A stretch of DNA of 60,398 nt from JBBIJR01 sp037445875 (GCA_037445875.1 JBBIJR010000009.1:1-60398), one strand, 5' to 3'. Counted from the stretch's first letter, positions 32,348 through 41,372 are shown. Notes: generated from the sequence alone by a model not told the origin. Program-made: numbers and translations.

Positions 32348-33055
32348 ATGAAGCGCGTCCGGGAAACCCTGAAAGTCCTTGCGATTGCGGTCGGCTCGCT
32401 CGTTGCTGCGATTGCCGGCCGGCAAAGCGGATCGGATCTCAAGCCGTACGTGGCCTTGTGGAAAAGCGAACAGGTGGATTCCGTCCGTGCTGTCTTGCCG
32501 CAACTGGCTGCGAAGTTCCCGAAATCGCCGGAAGTCCTCTTCTGGCAGGCCGTCTTTGACGCGGACGCCGATCGGGCCGTCCGGTTCTACGGATCTTTCG
32601 TCGAGGCCTATCCGGGGCACGACCTGGCCGACGAAGCGCTGTATCGCCTCCTGCTCTATGAGTATGCCCTCGGGCAGTATAAGTCGGCGCAGGAGCAGTT
32701 CGAGCGGCTGAAGAAGAACTATCCGCGATCGGCTTTCCTTCAAAAGGCCGCGGCGCTGCCGCTGCTTCAGGGCGGACTCGAAGGCACAGGGAGGGACAGC
32801 GCGACCGGAAAGGCTCCGCAGCCGTACACCCTGCAGCTTGGGGCCTTCTCGCAGATGCAGAACGCGACCGAACTGAAAGCCAAACTCGACGCTTCCGGCT
32901 TTCAAGGCGCCGTGATCGATGAAAAAGTGGTCAACCAGAAGAGGCTGTATGTGGTGAAGTGGGGAAGCTTTGCTGCGAAGGACGAAGCGCAAAGAGGCGG
33001 CGACGCCTTGAAATCGAAACTCGCGATCAACTACCTGATCGTCGAAAACAAATAA
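32348..33055 (+). CDS. Exported TPR-SPOR domain protein
   Basis: ATG 32348 lies 8 bases after the kinase stop. A hydrophobic N-terminus (LKVLAIAVGSLVAAIAG) suggests export or anchoring. Residues 30-140 form TPR-like helices (DLADEALYRLLLYEYALGQY, SAQEQFERLKKNYPRSAFLQ). Residues about 155-235 form a SPOR domain (PYTLQLGAFSQMQNATELKA, RLYVVKWGSFAAKDEAQRGG), which binds glycan strands stripped of peptides, as found at the division septum. This protein may target septal peptidoglycan, complementing the RlpA-like protein which lacks SPOR. Its TAA overlaps the next ATG. Confidence 0.82.
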   Translation: MKRVRETLKVLAIAVGSLVAAIAGRQSGSDLKPYVALWKSEQVDSVRAVLPQLAAKFPKSPEVLFWQAVFDADADRAVRFYGSFVEAYPGHDLADEALYRLLLYEYALGQYKSAQEQFERLKKNYPRSAFLQKAAALPLLQGGLEGTGRDSATGKAPQPYTLQLGAFSQMQNATELKAKLDASGFQGAVIDEKVVNQKRLYVVKWGSFAAKDEAQRGGDALKSKLAINYLIVENK

Positions 33056-33675
33056 TGGAGAAACGGGACGGCTCCGGCTCGAAGGGCGGAGACATACGGT
33101 CCTTTGTGGCGCTGGATACTCCCGATCCCGTCAAGGGCGAATTGCAGCGGCTGCAGGACCGGCTCCGTCCGGTCATCGCCGATTGGCGCCCCGCATGGGT
33201 CCGGCCTGCCGCAATGCACCTGACGCTGAAGTTCCTCGGCCCGATTACGGCCGATCAGGTTCGGCAGGTCACGGAGACGATGCTGAGCGTGGCTGCGCTG
33301 GCGACTTTCCCCGTTCAACTGGAAGGTCTCGGTTTTTTTCCGCATCCGGATCGTCCGCGCGTGGTCTGGGTCGGATACCGAGCTTCGGAACCTCTGATGA
33401 ACCTGCAGACCGTTCTGGACGACGGACTCGCCGCACGGGGGTTCGAGAAGGACCGGCGGGCATTCACACCTCACCTCACGCTGGCACGGATCAAGTTTCC
33501 GCGGCCGCTGAAACCCGATGCGCTCCGGCAGCTGCGGGAAATCTCGGACTCGTGGCAGCCCGATCTGACACACGTGGTCCACGAGGTCCGTCTCTATCGC
33601 AGCGTCCTGACGTCCGCCGGTGCGCAGTATTCCGTGCTGCACACCCAAACGCTGGGTGGAACCGGTGGCGGCTAG
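33055..33675 (+). CDS. thpR: RNA 2',3'-cyclic phosphodiesterase (2'-5' RNA ligase family)
   Basis: The enzyme opens 2',3'-cyclic phosphates on RNA ends. Both HxT motifs of the 2H phosphoesterase fold are present: HLT at 55-57 (AAMHLTLKFLG) and HLT at 140-142 (FTPHLTLARIKFPR). The N-terminus RSFVALDTPDPVKGELQRLQ is typical. The ATG overlaps the stop of the SPOR gene, and the 3' end overlaps recX by 11 bases. Physiological substrate is unknown. Confidence 0.9.
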   Translation: MEKRDGSGSKGGDIRSFVALDTPDPVKGELQRLQDRLRPVIADWRPAWVRPAAMHLTLKFLGPITADQVRQVTETMLSVAALATFPVQLEGLGFFPHPDRPRVVWVGYRASEPLMNLQTVLDDGLAARGFEKDRRAFTPHLTLARIKFPRPLKPDALRQLREISDSWQPDLTHVVHEVRLYRSVLTSAGAQYSVLHTQTLGGTGGG

Positions 33676-34324
33676 CGTTGTGTCCATACGCTCCTACCGG
33701 AGGAAATTCCGCCGGGAGCCGGTTTTTATCGTTGAGCTGGACTCCGGAGAGACACTGAAGTTCGAGGGCGAGACGCTGGCGGTTTTTCCCGTGCAAGAGG
33801 GCGGGCAGATCCCGGAAGAACGCCTTGGAGCGATGCTCCGCCACCGTGCGCTGCTGGAGGCAACAGCCGGCGCGGCCCGACTGCTGGCGCTGCGGCCGCG
33901 AAGTGCGCTGGAACTGAGGGAGAAGTTTCGCCGGGACGGGCATCCCGCGGACGTGATCGAGGAAGTGATCGCCCGGTTAGCCGCGTCCGGCCAGATCAAC
34001 GACGAGGAATTCGGCTGGAAATTCGCAAGGAGCCGCATCAAACGAAAACCCATCGGTGCGGCTGCGTTGAAGATGCAGTTAACAAAGAAAGGGATCGATC
34101 ACAAGGCGGTCGAGCGTATTGTCTCCGAGCTCCTTCCCGAAGAGGATGAACTCCGTGCGGCCCTGCAACTGGCGGAGAAGAAGGTCAGAACATATCGAAA
34201 AGGAGACGCGACAAAAACCCGAAATCGCCTGGCCGCTTTCCTGAATCAGCGCGGCTTCCGTCCTTCCGTCATCCGCCGCGTCCTCGAGCGTTTTGGGCGC
34301 CTATCCTCCGATGATGAGATGTGA
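33665..34324 (+). CDS. recX: RecX-family regulator of RecA
   Basis: RecX caps RecA filaments. The three-helix repeats appear as ARLLALRPRSALELREKFRR, VIARLAASGQINDEEFGWKF and RIKRKPIGAAALKMQLTKKG, followed by a last repeat KTRNRLAAFLNQRGFRPSVI. A N-terminal beta-rich segment (EPVFIVELDSGETLKFEGET) precedes the helical part. The start is uncertain: GTG 33665 or GTG 33680 are both possible and no ATG is in frame. recA is not in the window. It ends the plus-strand operon with the kinase, SPOR and thpR genes. Confidence 0.85.
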   Translation: MAASVVSIRSYRRKFRREPVFIVELDSGETLKFEGETLAVFPVQEGGQIPEERLGAMLRHRALLEATAGAARLLALRPRSALELREKFRRDGHPADVIEEVIARLAASGQINDEEFGWKFARSRIKRKPIGAAALKMQLTKKGIDHKAVERIVSELLPEEDELRAALQLAEKKVRTYRKGDATKTRNRLAAFLNQRGFRPSVIRRVLERFGRLSSDDEM

Positions 34325-34461
34325 AATGCGAACGGAGCCGCGACGGGCAAGAGAAGAGGGACTCAGAAGGGACATTCGTCGGCCTTGAGAAAACCGCCGC
34401 CCGGAACACGACTTCGCGCCTTAATGTTAGTCTTTTGCAGTTCTTTCGGACTGAGAAAGCA

Positions 34462-36345
34462 CTAGTTTCCACCCCCACCCTTTGTCCGTTCCACCATCAA
34501 CTGCGAAACCCGCTTCGCGAACGCCGCCGGGTCTTTCGGCTTGCCGCCCTCCAGAATCAACGCCTGATCGAGCAGCAGCCGGGCATACTCTTTCAGCATC
34601 GGATCATCTTTGTCCCTTGCGAAGATCTCGTTCATGGACGTATACAGAGGATGCGTCGGATTGATCTCCAGCGTCCGCGGGCCCGCCGTGACCGTCTGAC
34701 CCATCGCTTTCATGATGCGTTCCATGTTGGGGTCCATGCTGCCCTCGTCGGCAACCAGGCAGCACACGGAATCCTTGAGCCGCGTAGAAACCCGGACTTC
34801 CTTGACGTCGTCCTTCAATTCTTCCTTTAACAGTCCCAGGAGCCCGCCAAATTTCTTCTCTGCTTCCTTCTTCTCTTCCTTCTTTGCCTTGTCCACTTCC
34901 ATTTCGCCGTGCGCGACGGACTTGAACTTCTTCTCCTTGTATTCCAGGTCGGGCATGACGAACTCGTCGATCTCGTCGAAGAAGAACAAAACCTCGTGTC
35001 CCTGCTCCACCACGCTTTCGAGGTACGGCGAACGCGAGAGTTCCTCCCTTGACGTTCCGGCCAGATAATAGACGGACTCCTGTCCCGGTTTCATACTCTC
35101 CACATACGCGGCCAGTGTCGTGTATTGTCCCGGCGCGGTCTTGGTCGATTCGAAGAGGAGCAGTTCGGACAACGCGGCACGGCGGTCAGGATCGACGAAC
35201 AGACCCTCCTTGATCGGTTTGCGGAATTCCCGGTAGAACGATACGTACGCCTCGTATTCCTTGCTCTTGAACTCCGCCAGCGTGTCGAGGACTTTCTTGA
35301 CGAGGTTCTTCTTGATCACTTCGATCTGGCGGTTGGATTGCAGGATTTCGCGAGAGACGTTGAGAGGGAGGTCGGAGGACTCGACGACGCCGCGCACGAA
35401 GCGCAGGTACACGGGCAGCAGCGCCTCGCAGTGGTCCATGATCTGGACCCGGCGCACGTACAGCATCGGACCGAACTTGAATTCCTTGTAGAACAGATCG
35501 AACGGCGCTTTGGAGGGGAGGAACAGCAGGGCCGAAAATTCGGAAGTGCCTTCGGCGCGGAAGTGGATCACTCTGGCCGGGTCGGTCCAGTCGTGCGAGA
35601 CGTGTTTGTAGAATTCTTTGTACTCATCCTCGGTCACATCTGCCCTGTCTTTCAACCAGATCGCCTTCCGGGAGTTGAGGACATCCTCCTTGATCGTCCC
35701 GTCCTTCTTCACGTCCATGCAGATTGGATGTTCGATGTAGTCCGAGTATTTCCGTACGACCGACCGGATCTCCCACTCGTCGAGGTATTTCTTTTCATCG
35801 GCCTTGAGATACAGTATCACGTCCGTGCCGCGCGTGGCTTTTTCGAACGATTCGATCTCGAACGACCCTTCGGCCCGGGATTCCCAGCGGATCGCACGGT
35901 CGGCCGGTTCACCGGCCTTTCGGGAGATCACCACGACCCGGTCGGCGACCATAAACGACGAATAGAACCCGACGCCGAACTGGCCGATCAATTCGGGATG
36001 GTCCTTGACTTCCTTCGATTGCAGAGCGGAGAGGAACTCGCGCGTACCCGAGTGGGCGATGGTTCCCAGCGCCTGGATGATCTCTTCTTCGCTCATGCCG
36101 ATCCCGTTGTCGCTGACGGTCAGCGTGCCGGCTTCGGCATCCGTTTTGATGCGGATTTTCCAATCCGAATCGCCCTGCAGGATCTCGTTGTGGGTCAGGG
36201 ACACGTAGCGCAGGCGGTCGATGGCGTCCGAGGCGTTGGACAGCAGCTCGCGCAAGAAAATCTCCTTGTGCGAGTACAGGGAGTGGATCATGAGATGCAG
36301 CAGCTCCCGGACCTCGGCTTTGAACTCGATGGTTTGAGCGGACAT
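34462..36345 (-). CDS. htpG: Hsp90-family chaperone HtpG
   Basis: The cytosolic ATP-dependent chaperone is full length (627 residues). The GHKL ATPase motifs are intact: LRELLSNASDAIDRLRYVSL, VSDNGIGMSEEEIIQALGTI and GQFGVGFYSSFMVADRVVVI. The middle domain (FLPSKAPFDLFYKEFKFGPM) and the C-terminal dimerisation part follow. A Lys/Glu-rich stretch (VDKAKKEEKKEAEKKFGG) lies around residue 490. It has its own promoter at 36390-36418, divergent from that of rpmG. I see no CIRCE-type element upstream. Confidence 0.96.
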   Translation of the reverse strand: MSAQTIEFKAEVRELLHLMIHSLYSHKEIFLRELLSNASDAIDRLRYVSLTHNEILQGDSDWKIRIKTDAEAGTLTVSDNGIGMSEEEIIQALGTIAHSGTREFLSALQSKEVKDHPELIGQFGVGFYSSFMVADRVVVISRKAGEPADRAIRWESRAEGSFEIESFEKATRGTDVILYLKADEKKYLDEWEIRSVVRKYSDYIEHPICMDVKKDGTIKEDVLNSRKAIWLKDRADVTEDEYKEFYKHVSHDWTDPARVIHFRAEGTSEFSALLFLPSKAPFDLFYKEFKFGPMLYVRRVQIMDHCEALLPVYLRFVRGVVESSDLPLNVSREILQSNRQIEVIKKNLVKKVLDTLAEFKSKEYEAYVSFYREFRKPIKEGLFVDPDRRAALSELLLFESTKTAPGQYTTLAAYVESMKPGQESVYYLAGTSREELSRSPYLESVVEQGHEVLFFFDEIDEFVMPDLEYKEKKFKSVAHGEMEVDKAKKEEKKEAEKKFGGLLGLLKEELKDDVKEVRVSTRLKDSVCCLVADEGSMDPNMERIMKAMGQTVTAGPRTLEINPTHPLYTSMNEIFARDKDDPMLKEYARLLLDQALILEGGKPKDPAAFAKRVSQLMVERTKGGGGN

Positions 36346-36389
36346 GGTACAATCACCTCATGGTTGATGTTGAACTTCGAAGCGGGGCG

Positions 36390-36418
36390 AAGATACAAAC
36401 GGGCACCCTAAAAATCAA
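36390..36418 (-). promoter_or_regulatory. Promoter of htpG
   Basis: Read on the minus strand, TTGATT (36418-36413) and TATCTT (36395-36390) are 17 bases apart, about 45 bases before ATG 36345. Confidence 0.6.
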
Positions 36419-36437
36419 CGCAGGTGCCTGAAAATTC

Positions 36438-36466
36438 TTGACAACCGGTACATTTTCGTCTATATT
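36438..36466 (+). promoter_or_regulatory. Promoter of the rpmG operon
   Basis: TTGACA (36438-36443) and TATATT (36461-36466) are 17 bases apart. This is the best sigma-70 match in the window and fits a ribosomal protein gene starting at 36505. Confidence 0.75.
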
Positions 36467-36504
36467 GGAGCCCCTTTTGAAGGACCGATGCAAGGAAACG
36501 ACAG

Positions 36505-36690
36505 ATGGCCAAGACCAAAGGTAACCGGGTTGTAATCACGCTGGAGTGCACGTCCTGCAAGACGAGCGACGTTCCCGGCGTTTCGAGGTACACGACTGCC
36601 AAGAACAAGAAGGTGAACACCGAACGGCTCGAAGTGATGAAGTACTGCCGGTTCGAGCGCAAGCACACCCTTCACAAAGAAACCCGCTGA
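36505..36690 (+). CDS. rpmG: 50S ribosomal protein L33
   Basis: The 61-residue product has the L33 form: RVVITLECTSCKTSDVPGVS, then RYTTAKNKKVNTERLEVMKY and a basic C-terminus. One CxxC pair (CTSC) is present, but the second pair found in zinc-binding L33 is reduced to a single Cys (YCRFERKH). It is therefore an intermediate or non-zinc form. It has a strong promoter and starts a set of three small genes. Confidence 0.93.
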   Translation: MAKTKGNRVVITLECTSCKTSDVPGVSRYTTAKNKKVNTERLEVMKYCRFERKHTLHKETR

Positions 36691-36716
36691 GCGGATTCCA
36701 TCAAGGATTTTGACCC

Positions 36717-36917
36717 ATGTCCAAGCAGCAGACTTTTCTCGACAAACTGACCAAAGTCAAGGCGCCTTCCGACAAGATCAAGTGTCCCGCCTGCAAACAG
36801 GAATCCGCCGTGACGTACGCCAGGTTCGTCGATTCCCGCATTTCGGAAAAAACGGGCGCGTGGAAGTTCCTCGAGCGCAAGGTCCGTCTCTGCGGCAACT
36901 GCGGCGCCATGGTCTAG
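36717..36917 (+). CDS. Small zinc-ribbon protein of unknown function
   Basis: This 66-residue basic protein carries two CxxC knuckles (KIKCPACKQESA and RLCGNCGAMV) separated by a 31-residue segment, a zinc-ribbon layout. It starts 26 bases after rpmG and ends 4 bases before the next gene. Position between L33 and a Trm112-like gene suggests a role in translation or RNA binding (inference). I do not recognise it as a known ribosomal protein. Confidence 0.75.
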   Translation: MSKQQTFLDKLTKVKAPSDKIKCPACKQESAVTYARFVDSRISEKTGAWKFLERKVRLCGNCGAMV

Positions 36918-36921
36918 GCCG

Positions 36922-37125
36922 ATGCTGAATGCCGACCTGCTGAAAAACTTCCTCGCCTGTCCTGCCTGTAAGTCTTCCCTCAAAGAAATAGGAACCACGC
37001 TTCTCTGTACGAACGCCGCATGCCGGCGCCGCTACGAAGTCCGCGACGGCATCCCCGTGATGCTGATTGACGAATCCACCGTCGTGGAGCCAGCGGAGTT
37101 TGAGCGGTTGGTACGGATGCCCTAG
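36922..37125 (+). CDS. Trm112/YcaR-like zinc-ribbon protein
   Basis: The 67-residue product reads LLKNFLACPACKSSLKEIG, then CTNAACRRRYEVRDGIPVML, the signature of the Trm112/YcaR family (LACPxCK...YPIRDGIPVML). In eukaryotes and archaea Trm112 activates methyltransferases of RNA and proteins; in bacteria the partner is mostly unknown. One cysteine spacing is CxxxC in the second knuckle (CTNAAC has CxxxxC). It ends the small rpmG operon. Confidence 0.85.
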   Translation: MLNADLLKNFLACPACKSSLKEIGTTLLCTNAACRRRYEVRDGIPVMLIDESTVVEPAEFERLVRMP

Positions 37126-37744
37126 TTCCTCACGATTTGTCCCCAGAGAGTCCTGCCTCTTGACACTGGCTGTTCTTCGCTGTACCTTTGTTCAGCCATT
37201 GGGTCACCATTCAATGTAGCCTGAAGAAGCTCCACCCGGAAGCGGCCCTGTTTCAGTTTCGCCGGTAGCCCAACCGAACGCGATGGGTTTCCGTAGCAAT
37301 AGAATCCGTACTCCATCACCCCACTCGGAGGCCATATGGCGGGACCGTTTTTTGTTTGACACCCTGCCGGCGTGGGTGACGTCCAAGAACATCCGATCCC
37401 TATCGAAGATCAAGTTCTACAAGCAGTCCGGGGAGACCGATGGATGGACCTGCGAAGCGGTCGGTATCCGAGTCAATGACGTCGTCGTGCTGTGGCGATA
37501 CGAGCTACTGTCGGGGAGGGGTTCGGCATACAAATCCGCACAACCATGAGTACGTGTAAACTATTTCATGCACTCATTAATAATAGAAGACGAGAGGAAG
37601 GCACGAATTCATACGATACCGAGTTCGGGTAATTGGGGGTATGCGAGAATTACGATCGATTCGTCCATACCGCAGATCAAAATTGAGTATATACGCGAGG
37701 GAACAGGTTTAAACATGTCGATGGAAGTGGACGAATAGAACCTG
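37126..37744. other. Gene-free stretch with one dispersed repeat copy
   Basis: About 620 bases without a gene I can support. Frames of 65-88 codons on both strands (minus to 37122; plus 37283-37549) show no family resemblance and no good ribosome sites. It holds the second copy of the 26-base repeat (37510-37535). From 37555 to 37735 composition becomes AT-rich, which may include the cdsA promoter. Confidence 0.5.
37510..37535 (+). repeat. 26-base dispersed repeat, copy 2
   Basis: Identical to 9282-9307, in the same orientation. Here no inverted partner arm is visible on its left side, so only part of the element seen at 9206-9307 remains. Confidence 0.8.
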
Positions 37745-38665
37745 ATGGCGAAGTGGCCCGCGTCCAACTCTCCCCGCTTGCTAAAAGCGGTCCGCCTCGC
37801 TATATTGCCTCCGACGAATCCTGCCATTCATCCGGTCGAGGTTATCCTGAGTTCCGCCGTTTCCCGTGTGCTCGTGGCCCTTGTGGCAATCCCCGTTTTT
37901 GTCGTCTTGACGCTGCTGGGCGGGTGGTATTTCTTTGCGCTCGTGCTCCTGCTCGTGCTGTTAGGTGTGGATGAAGTGCTCATCCTAGCCGGACAGAAAC
38001 AGGTGTGGCTGCAGCGGGCCGTCGCGTGGCTGTTCGCCACCGTGCTGGTCGTGGCCATGGCGTTCGGCAAAACCGATTGGTTCATGACGGGCGTTCTGCT
38101 CCTCGCCCTCGTCTCCCTCACCGTCGAACTCTTCCGCAACCGAGACTCCGCTCTCCTGAATGTGTCCGCCACCGTGCTCGCCGTCCTGTACGCGGGCGGT
38201 CTTCTGGGAAGCCTGATCCTGGTGCGTCACGCGCACCCGTCGCAGGGTGCCTACCTGGTGTTCCTGGTGTTCGGCAGTATCTGGCTGTGCGATACGTTCG
38301 CCTACTATGGCGGCGTGTTGTTCGGCCGGCGCAAATTGTTCGAGCGGGTCAGCCCGAAAAAAACGTGGGAAGGCGCCGCGTTCGGGCTGATCGGCGGGTT
38401 GCTGGCGGTACTCGTCATTCGATGGATCTACCACGCGCTCGGGGAGACCGTGCCGCTGACGGTCCCGGAAACGCTGGTGATCGGGACCATCGCCGGTACG
38501 ATCGGCCAGACGGGCGACCTGGCGGAGTCGCTGCTCAAGCGCGACGCAGGCGTCAAAGACTCGAGCAATCTGATACCGGGACACGGCGGCGTCCTCGACC
38601 GATTCGATTCGCTGATGTTCGTTTCGCCGTGCGTGTATTGGTACCTGCAATATTTCATTCGATAG
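37745..38665 (+). CDS. cdsA: Phosphatidate cytidylyltransferase
   Basis: CdsA makes CDP-diacylglycerol, the precursor of all phospholipids. Multiple hydrophobic helices are followed by the signature SPKKTWEGAAFGLIGG, then GTIAGTIGQTGDLAESLLKR and KDSSNLIPGHGGVLDRFDSL, which together give the full active site. The ATG at 37745 adds a leader of about 30 residues before the first helix (SRVLVALVAIPVFVVLTLLG); no better start was found in frame, so the N-terminus is uncertain. It lies before a peptide-transporter operon with a 44-base gap. Confidence 0.92.
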   Translation: MAKWPASNSPRLLKAVRLAILPPTNPAIHPVEVILSSAVSRVLVALVAIPVFVVLTLLGGWYFFALVLLLVLLGVDEVLILAGQKQVWLQRAVAWLFATVLVVAMAFGKTDWFMTGVLLLALVSLTVELFRNRDSALLNVSATVLAVLYAGGLLGSLILVRHAHPSQGAYLVFLVFGSIWLCDTFAYYGGVLFGRRKLFERVSPKKTWEGAAFGLIGGLLAVLVIRWIYHALGETVPLTVPETLVIGTIAGTIGQTGDLAESLLKRDAGVKDSSNLIPGHGGVLDRFDSLMFVSPCVYWYLQYFIR

Positions 38666-38709
38666 TGCGCTCGATAACGCACTCTTCATAAACACGCGGA
38701 GGGCCAACC

Positions 38710-40386
38710 ATGCCCCGATGGATCGCCATACTGGCCGTTCTCCTAACGATTTCGTGGACGTTTTCCTGCGGCCAGCCGGACGTGCCGCGCGGCGGGACGG
38801 TCGTGGTGGCGTTGCCCGCGGATGCCGATCTGCTCAATCCGCTGTTGTGGTCGACGAGCAGCACGGGCACCGTCCTGCAGTTCCTCTTCCCTGACCTCAC
38901 CAATCCGTCGTTCGACACGGCCACGGGGCAGATCGCGTACTCCCCGCACGCAGCCGCGAGCTGGGAGTGGAGCGAAGACGGGACCGCGCTAACCTACCAC
39001 CTGCGTTCGGACCTCCGGTGGAGCGACGGTCACCCGATGACCGCAAACGACATCAAGTTCTCGTACGAACTCTACTCCGATCCGGCCGTGGGCAGCGTGC
39101 GGCGCGGCAGCCTCGCCTACCTCCTCAAGACCGCCGACGGAAAACCGGACATCGAGCGTGCTATCCTGGTGCCCGACGACAGCACGATCACGTTCCGGTT
39201 CACTCATGCCTATGAGAAGAACCAGCAACTCAATCATACGCAGCTGAATTTCATCCCGAAGCACGTATTCGAGAAGATTCCCCGCGGCCAGATCCGTACG
39301 TCGGACATCAACTTCCATCCGGTTGGCGGCCATCATTTTGTGCTGGGCGGCTGGGTGCGCAAACAGGAGATCGTGCTCGAACGCAATCCCGATTGGGGAG
39401 TGCCGCACTCCGCGTACATCGACAAGATCGTTTTCCGCGTGATCCCGGACATGACGACGCGGGTGATCGAGTTGAAGACGGGCGGCGTGGATATCGTGGA
39501 AGGACTGTCCCCGGAGGACGCACGGAGTCTTCTGCAGTCGCGCCCGAACGTGCGCATGGAACGGCAGTCGTTTCGACGGTTCGATTACCTGGGCTGGAGC
39601 CTGATCGATCAGAACGTCTACCGAAAAAGCGGGAAGAAAACCGTGCGTCCCCATACCTTGTTCGGCGACCGTCGGGTCCGCCGGGCGTTGACAATGGCGA
39701 TCCATCGAGAGGAACTGATCGAAGGATGGCTCGGCGAATACGGTCAGGCTTGCATCGGGCCCGTGTCGCCCGCGCTGAAGTGGGCTTACAACGACACACT
39801 CCGCCCGATCCCGTACGACCCGGACGGCGCCCGCCGTCTGTTGGATGAGTGCGGCTGGTCCGACCACAACGGCGACGGTTTTCTCGATAAAGACGGCCGG
39901 AAGTTCGAATTTACCATCGTCACGAATACGGCCAATCCGCGGCGGGAATTCGCCGTCCAGAAGATCCAGTCCGACCTGCGCAAGATCGGTATTCAGTGCG
40001 AGACGCAGTTCCTCGAATCCAACCAGTTCAGCGCGGGGCTGCGGGAGAAATCCTTCGACGCGTTCGTGGCGGGCCTGAGCACCAATCTGTACGTCGATCT
40101 CAAGCCGCAATTGGGTTCGGACCTGCAGAAGAATGTTTTCAACTACTACTCATACCAGAATCCCGTGGTCGACAGTTTGATCGAGGCGGCATCGTCGAAA
40201 CTCGACCTGTCGGAAGCCGGTCCGATCTTCAGACAGATCCAGGCGATCGTGCACGAGGACCAGCCGGCAATGTACCTGTTCTGGTTCGACAACATCGTCG
40301 GGGTGAACAATCGCGTGCAGGGCACGTCGGTGGATATCTTCTCTGCGTACCACAATTTCTGGAATTGGCACGTGCGGCCGAGGTAG
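38710..40386 (+). CDS. Peptide/opine ABC-transporter substrate-binding lipoprotein
   Basis: The 558-residue product carries a lipoprotein signal with C20 (ISWTFSCGQPDVPRG). Family-5 solute-binding features include GGTVVVALPADADLLNPLLW, YHLRSDLRWSDGHPMTANDI and RRVRRALTMAIHREELIEGW. Substrates of this family include oligopeptides, nickel and sugars. It is coupled to the permease gene 3 bases downstream. An EF-hand-like loop, SDHNGDGFLDKDGRKFEFTI, is common in this family. No ATPase or second permease follows. Confidence 0.9.
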   Translation: MPRWIAILAVLLTISWTFSCGQPDVPRGGTVVVALPADADLLNPLLWSTSSTGTVLQFLFPDLTNPSFDTATGQIAYSPHAAASWEWSEDGTALTYHLRSDLRWSDGHPMTANDIKFSYELYSDPAVGSVRRGSLAYLLKTADGKPDIERAILVPDDSTITFRFTHAYEKNQQLNHTQLNFIPKHVFEKIPRGQIRTSDINFHPVGGHHFVLGGWVRKQEIVLERNPDWGVPHSAYIDKIVFRVIPDMTTRVIELKTGGVDIVEGLSPEDARSLLQSRPNVRMERQSFRRFDYLGWSLIDQNVYRKSGKKTVRPHTLFGDRRVRRALTMAIHREELIEGWLGEYGQACIGPVSPALKWAYNDTLRPIPYDPDGARRLLDECGWSDHNGDGFLDKDGRKFEFTIVTNTANPRREFAVQKIQSDLRKIGIQCETQFLESNQFSAGLREKSFDAFVAGLSTNLYVDLKPQLGSDLQKNVFNYYSYQNPVVDSLIEAASSKLDLSEAGPIFRQIQAIVHEDQPAMYLFWFDNIVGVNNRVQGTSVDIFSAYHNFWNWHVRPR

Positions 40387-40388
40387 TC

Positions 40389-41372
40389 ATGGTCCGTTAC
40401 CTCCTGAAGAGAGCCTTCCACGCGGCGTTTCTGATCGCCAGTCTGCTCGTCCTGACGTTTTTTGTGACACGCTTGGCCCCCGGCGATCCATCGATGCTGT
40501 ACCTCGATCCGGGCATGGATCCCGACGCCGTCGCTCAAACGCGCGAACGCCTCGGTCTCGACGATCCGCTTTGGACGCAATTCGTACGCTGGGCGGGTAT
40601 CTGGCCGCCGTTCGAAGGATTGCTGCAGGGGGAACTCGGCGTGTCGTTTTCGAAGCATCAGGCCGTTACCACCGTGCTGGCCGAGTCGATTCCGAACACG
40701 CTGCTGCTGGCCGGCTGTGCGCTGGTGTTGGATTTTGGTCTTGGCGTGGCACTGGGGATCTTTCTCGCGTTCAGGAACGGCCGTGCGCTTGAGCAAATGC
40801 TGACCGTTTCGAGCCTGGTGCTGTATTCGCTTCCGTCGTTCTGGTTTGCACTGATGTTGATTCTCTTCTTCTCTCTCTGGCTGGGGTGGTTTCCGGCGTC
40901 CCAGATGTTCTCTGTCGAAACGGCCGACGCTTCCTTCGGAGGGCGGGCGTGGGATCTCGTCCGCCACCTGATCCTGCCGGTCTGTGTGCTGGCCCTGCCG
41001 GCGGCGGGAGCGACGGCGCGATATACGAGGAACAGCCTGCTCGACGTGTTACGTCAGGATTACGTCAAGGCCGCCATGGCCCGGGGGTTGAGCGGACGCC
41101 GGGTCTTCCTCCGTCACGCCCTGCCCAATGCGGTGTTGCCGCTCATCACACTGTTCGGAATGAGCTTTCCTTTCCTGTTGAGCGGCTCGGTGATCGTGGA
41201 GACCGTCTTTGCGTGGCCCGGCATGGGGCGCACGGGCATCGATGCGATCTATGCGCGGGATTATCCCGTGGTCATCGGAGTCACACTCGTAGGCGGCGTC
41301 ATGGTAGTAGCGGGCAACCTGATCGCGGACATACTCTACGGGTCGGCGGATCCGCGCGTGAGGGTCCCGTAG
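40389..41372 (+). CDS. DppB/OppB-type ABC-transporter permease
   Basis: From ATG 40389 the product (327 residues) starts YLLKRAFHAAFLIASLLVLT, then TFFVTRLAPGDPSMLYLDPG and RERLGLDDPLWTQFVRWAG, the standard start of DppB/OppB permeases. The coupling motif is in DYVKAAMARGLSGRRVFLRH, and WPGMGRTGIDAIYARDYPVV follows. Six hydrophobic segments fit the fold. It needs a DppC-type partner and ATPases, none of which are next to it; the next gene has its own promoter. Confidence 0.92.
   Translation: MVRYLLKRAFHAAFLIASLLVLTFFVTRLAPGDPSMLYLDPGMDPDAVAQTRERLGLDDPLWTQFVRWAGIWPPFEGLLQGELGVSFSKHQAVTTVLAESIPNTLLLAGCALVLDFGLGVALGIFLAFRNGRALEQMLTVSSLVLYSLPSFWFALMLILFFSLWLGWFPASQMFSVETADASFGGRAWDLVRHLILPVCVLALPAAGATARYTRNSLLDVLRQDYVKAAMARGLSGRRVFLRHALPNAVLPLITLFGMSFPFLLSGSVIVETVFAWPGMGRTGIDAIYARDYPVVIGVTLVGGVMVVAGNLIADILYGSADPRVRVP

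Noticed and set aside
30417..32348. 643-codon minus-strand frame opposite the FakA-FakB gene
   Set aside because: The plus-strand gene has intact kinase and DegV motifs and a good ribosome site; the other frame is a shadow.
37283..37549. 88-codon plus-strand frame ending near the 26-base repeat
   Set aside because: No homology recognised and no good ribosome site; the repeat runs through its end.
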